From CANKHA01 sp040877285 (GTDB taxonomy: Bacteria > Pseudomonadota > Alphaproteobacteria > Rhizobiales > Xanthobacteraceae): a stretch of DNA of 15,096 nucleotides. Of the stretch, positions 12,831-15,096 are shown in pieces (position 1 is the first letter of the stretch; each line of letters opens with the position of its first letter). The notes under the pieces were generated by a model. It worked only from the letters and a program-made list of their open reading frames with translations, ran no database searches and was not told the origin of the DNA. The stretch is from positions 1 through 15,096 of the forward strand of contig JBBDNZ010000158.1 of NCBI GenBank assembly GCA_040877285.1. The letters run 5' to 3'. The position numbers and the translations under genes were made by a program.

Positions 12831-13175
12831 ATGGCTGATCGCAAGACGATCCTCGGTTTGGGTTACCGGGACCTGGCTGCGCTTCTGGCGCCGCGTCAAA
12901 CATTGGTGGCGCTGACGCTCCCGGCGGCCGCATCGCTCATCTTCATCGTGACATTCGTGCCGCCTTCTTTGGTCTTGCCGGTCATCAGCCTCACTGCCAT
13001 CGCAGCGGCGGCGACTCTCAGCCTGATCGCCTGGGCACGCGGCGCGGGCGCGGGCGGCGCCGCCATCACCCTCTGGGACATAGCCGGCGCCTCCGTACTG
13101 ATCGGATGCGCCGCAGCGATGCTCAGCAAACCGGAGAACGTTCTTCACCTGTTCGGGCAAAACCTCGTCCCGTAA
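12831..13175 (+). CDS. Small integral membrane protein of unknown function
   Basis: The product is 114 aa from the ATG at 12831, which has AGGG 5 nt upstream. A longer TTG-started frame from 12753 would add a basic, Shine-Dalgarno-less stretch and is less likely. After a short cytosolic start (MADRKTILGLGYRDLAALLAPRQ) come hydrophobic segments at about 24-43, 46-68 and 79-97. A polar end KPENVLHLFGQNLVP follows. I see no known motif. It is divergent from the HTH operon and 76 nt before the cation antiporter on the same strand, so it could share a transcript with that gene. The function is not assignable. Confidence 0.65.
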   Translation: MADRKTILGLGYRDLAALLAPRQTLVALTLPAAASLIFIVTFVPPSLVLPVISLTAIAAAATLSLIAWARGAGAGGAAITLWDIAGASVLIGCAAAMLSKPENVLHLFGQNLVP

Positions 13176-13202
13176 CGCCAACTATCAGTCCGGGCCCCTC
13201 TG

Positions 13203-13218
13203 GCAGCCGCAAGGCTGC
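13203..13218 (+). promoter_or_regulatory. GNRA-capped hairpin in the leader of the antiporter gene
   Basis: GCAGCC (13203-13208) and GGCTGC (13213-13218) close a GCAA tetraloop, a stable GNRA hairpin. It lies 33 nt upstream of the antiporter GTG and 28 nt after the previous stop. There is no T-run. It may be an mRNA-stabilising or attenuator-type element. The Shine-Dalgarno (13240-13244) is outside the stem. Confidence 0.4.
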
Positions 13219-13251
13219 GATGTCGGCTGAGCATCCAACAGGAGTGGCCTC

Positions 13252-14271
13252 GTGATCACCGTCATCCAATTTGTCGCCGGCTTCGTACTTCTCCTCTTCG
13301 GAGCCGAATACCTCGTGCGCGGCGCCGTCGCGCTTGCGCGAAAACTCAGGGTCGCGCCGATGATCATCGGCATGACCATCGTCGCCTACGGCACCACCGC
13401 GCCTGAGCTGGTGGTGAGCCTGCAGGCGGCCGTCGACGGCCTGCCGGGAATATCGGTCGGCAATGTCGTCGGCTCGAACATCGCCAACATCCTTCTGATC
13501 CTCGGCCTTTCGGCGGTGATCTTCCCGATCGTGGTGCAGCCGACCTCGCTGATCCGCGATGCGGCGATGTGCATGGGTGCCGCGCTGGTGTTCACCGCAC
13601 TGGCGCTGTCCGGCACCGTCGAGCGCTGGCAGGGCGCGCTGATGGTGGCAATGCTCGCCACTTTTTCGATCTTCGCATTCATGCAGGAGCGGCGGCGCGG
13701 CAAGGCCAACGATCCGGGCGACATGGCGGAGGAACTGACGGAAGAGTTCAAGGAGCCATCGCGGCCGATCTGGCTGTCGCTGCTGTCCGTCGTCGGCGGC
13801 ATCACCGCGGTGGTGGCCGGCGCCAAGCTTCTGGTGGCGGCTGCCGTCGTCACCGCCAGGACGCTCGGCGTCGACGAAGCGGTGATCGGACTAACGATTG
13901 TAGCGGTGGGCACCTCGCTGCCGGAGTTGGCCACTGCGGTGGTGGCGGCGATCCGCAAGCACTCCGAAGTTGCCGTCGGCAACATCCTCGGCGCCGGCAT
14001 CTACAACCTGTTTGCGATCATGGGACTGGTGGCGGTGGTCACGCCCATTCCAGTGCCCGCGCAGATCATCGCGTTTGATCTGTGGTTCATGGTGACGGTC
14101 ACGGCGCTGCTTCTCACCTTGCTACTCTGGCGCAACGGGCTCAGCCGGCCAGTCGGCGCAATGTTCCTAGCGGGCTTCGTGGTCTACACCGCTCTGCAAT
14201 ATCTCGGTGTCGAGAATGTCCTGGCAGGCAATATTTTCGGGCAAGCAGCCCATGCGGACATTGCCCCATAA
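13252..14271 (+). CDS. CaCA-family Na+/Ca2+ (cation) antiporter, YrbG-like
   Basis: The product is 339 aa. The GTG start has AGGAG 7 nt upstream (13240-13244). It is an inner-membrane cation/Ca2+ exchanger with two inverted alpha repeats. Alpha-1 reads VAYGTTAPELVVSL, then GNVVGSNIANILLILG. Alpha-2 reads VAVGTSLPELATAVVAA, then GNILGAGIYNLFAIMG. The two repeats carry the ion-binding Glu of the G-T-[TS]-x-P-E motifs. In alpha-2 the usual GSN is GAG, so a Ser and an Asn expected near the ion path are replaced. About ten membrane helices are apparent. The cytosolic loop between the halves (about residues 147-175, EERRRGKANDPGDMAEELTEEF) is charged. The family is sure; ion preference is not, and K+ or H+ involvement is possible. 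Confidence 0.93.
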   Translation: MITVIQFVAGFVLLLFGAEYLVRGAVALARKLRVAPMIIGMTIVAYGTTAPELVVSLQAAVDGLPGISVGNVVGSNIANILLILGLSAVIFPIVVQPTSLIRDAAMCMGAALVFTALALSGTVERWQGALMVAMLATFSIFAFMQERRRGKANDPGDMAEELTEEFKEPSRPIWLSLLSVVGGITAVVAGAKLLVAAAVVTARTLGVDEAVIGLTIVAVGTSLPELATAVVAAIRKHSEVAVGNILGAGIYNLFAIMGLVAVVTPIPVPAQIIAFDLWFMVTVTALLLTLLLWRNGLSRPVGAMFLAGFVVYTALQYLGVENVLAGNIFGQAAHADIAP

Positions 14272-14281
14272 GGATCGCATA

Positions 14282-14308
14282 GCCAGCCGGAGCCGCGATC
14301 CGGCTGGC
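14282..14308 (+). terminator. Strong hairpin after the antiporter gene
   Basis: GCCAGCCGGA (14282-14291) pairs perfectly with TCCGGCTGGC (14299-14308) over a 7-nt loop, starting 11 nt after the antiporter stop. No T-run follows, so it is either a U-less terminator hairpin or a 3' stabilising stem. Its position argues that it marks the end of the transcript. Confidence 0.55.
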
Positions 14309-14353
14309 CCGACAATCGCGGCTTGCGGCGGCGGAAACGGGTTTTTGCATACC

Positions 14354-14373
14354 GGCGCGCGCTAACGCGCGCC
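14354..14373 (+). promoter_or_regulatory. GC hairpin in the leader region of the response regulator
   Basis: GGCGCGCG (14354-14361) and CGCGCGCC (14366-14373) form a perfect 8-bp stem with a CTAA loop. They are followed by AT-rich DNA with the odd palindrome GTATTTAATAC (14385-14395). The 14272-14491 stretch holds no gene. This part likely contains the promoter and 5' region of the response regulator. The hairpin's role is unknown. Confidence 0.35.
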
Positions 14374-14491
14374 TGGCTGCGGGCGTATTTAATACTGCAT
14401 TAAGCCAAAACGGCGACGATGCACCAAATCGGCACATTATCGTGCGCAGGCTACGTAAACTTGCCTGCGGTTGTGCTGCGTTGGAGCCGAT

Positions 14492-15096
14492 ATGGCGGAA
14501 ACAATCCTCATCGTCGATGACGACCCGGTGCAGCGCCGGCTGCTGGAAGCGATGGTCCGCCGCTTCGGCTATGAATCGCTCACGGCGGAAGGCGGCGATG
14601 CCGCGCTTGCGCTCCTCACCGGGGCGGACGCTCCGCGGATCGACGGTGTCATCCTCGATCTGGTGATGCCCGATCTCGACGGGCTCGGCCTTTTGGCAAA
14701 AATACGCGAGCGCGGCTTGCGCATCCCGGTCATCGTGCAGACCGCGCACGGCGGCATCGACAACGTGGTCTCCGTCATGCGCGCGGGCGCCGCCGATTTC
14801 GTCGTCAAGCCCGTGGGGCCCGAACGTCTCCAGGTTTCGTTGCGCAACGCGCTTGCCGCCCGCACGCTGGAAAAGGAGCTCACGCGCCTCAAGCATGCGC
14901 ACACGGGCACTTTGACCTTCAAGGACATTGTCACCGGCAGCCCGCTGATGCGCTCGGTTCTGCGCATCGCCGAGAAGGCCGCCGCCTCGTCGATTCCGGT
15001 CTTGATCGAAGGCGAGTCCGGCGTCGGCAAGGAGTTGATCGCGCGCGCCATTCACGGCAGCAGCGAGCGCCGCGCCAAGCCTTTCGTCGCCGTCAA
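14492..15096 (+). CDS. Sigma-54-dependent response regulator (NtrC family), cut by window end
   Basis: Only the first 201 codons are present and the frame is open at the window edge. The ATG at 14492 has GGAG 5 nt upstream. The receiver domain spans about 1-120, with acidic pocket D9-D11 (LIVDDD), phospho-acceptor D56 (VILDLVMPD), T84 and K106 (VVKPVGP). A linker helix (about 121-140) leads to the AAA+ domain, whose start FKDIVTGSPLMRSVLRIAEKAA and Walker A GESGVGKE (174-181) are seen. The Walker B, GAFTGA loop and C-terminal Fis-type HTH should lie downstream. The regulator should activate sigma-54 promoters after phosphorylation by a histidine kinase, which is not in the window. It is not identifiable as NtrC, NtrX or any other named member from what is visible. 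Confidence 0.93.
   Translation, partial: MAETILIVDDDPVQRRLLEAMVRRFGYESLTAEGGDAALALLTGADAPRIDGVILDLVMPDLDGLGLLAKIRERGLRIPVIVQTAHGGIDNVVSVMRAGAADFVVKPVGPERLQVSLRNALAARTLEKELTRLKHAHTGTLTFKDIVTGSPLMRSVLRIAEKAAASSIPVLIEGESGVGKELIARAIHGSSERRAKPFVAV

Noticed and set aside
14141..15055. 304-codon minus-strand open frame opposite the antiporter end and the response regulator
   Set aside because: It crosses two real plus-strand genes and their intergenic region, and the translation has no family features. The plus-strand receiver and Walker A motifs are unambiguous.
1..15096. CRISPR arrays, tRNA or rRNA genes, IS elements
   Set aside because: I read for regularly spaced repeats, tRNA-like cloverleaves, rRNA motifs and transposase or integrase motifs and saw none. 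The only long repeat is the 255-bp pair.

Overview
The window is high-GC DNA from an alphaproteobacterium, most likely a Hyphomicrobiales (Rhizobiales) member near Bradyrhizobium, Xanthobacteraceae or Pseudolabrys. This placement is inferred from three things: an S21 protein with a Lys/Arg-rich C-terminal extension, a three-subunit PntAa/PntAb/PntB transhydrogenase beside an aa3-type oxidase subunit IV-like gene, and the overall codon use. No taxonomic marker was compared with a database.

Layout. At 1-1348 (+) lie the 3' part of purK and a small four-helix membrane protein that overlaps it by ATGA. At 1453-1740 (+) is rpsU (ribosomal protein S21), with two hairpins in its leader and a terminator-like hairpin after it. 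At 1901-2764 (+) is an exported six-TPR protein. From 2761 to 4433 comes the anomalous part of the window: a SAM methyltransferase of lower GC (-), a C-terminal remnant of a COG1237-like metallo-beta-lactamase-fold protein (-), and a second, 255-bp perfect copy of the 3' end of the TPR gene. At 4434-8455 (-) there is a compact run of subunit IV-like gene, pntAa, pntAb, pntB and an alpha/beta hydrolase. At 8548-11813 (-) are an M3-family oligoendopeptidase and an ABC1/UbiB-type kinase separated by 2 nt. At 11930-12669 (-) an XRE-type HTH regulator overlaps an uncharacterised 149-aa protein. At 12831-14271 (+) are a small membrane protein and a CaCA-family cation antiporter. From 14492 to the window end (+) is the start of a sigma-54-dependent response regulator.

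Functional reading. Most of the window is housekeeping: purine synthesis, translation, NADPH supply coupled to the proton gradient, peptide turnover, a ubiquinone-type accessory kinase and cation transport. The most unusual structure is the direct-repeat-bounded insert at 2506-4433. The ancestral arrangement was probably the TPR gene meeting the hydrolase gene end to end with overlapping stop codons, which is still visible at 4434-4437. A 1673-bp unit now separates them. It carries a methyltransferase and a decapitated hydrolase, and the TPR gene remains complete upstream. No integrase or transposase is visible, so either homologous recombination or an assembly misjoin must be considered. The second candidate for something undescribed is the HTH plus 149-aa pair.
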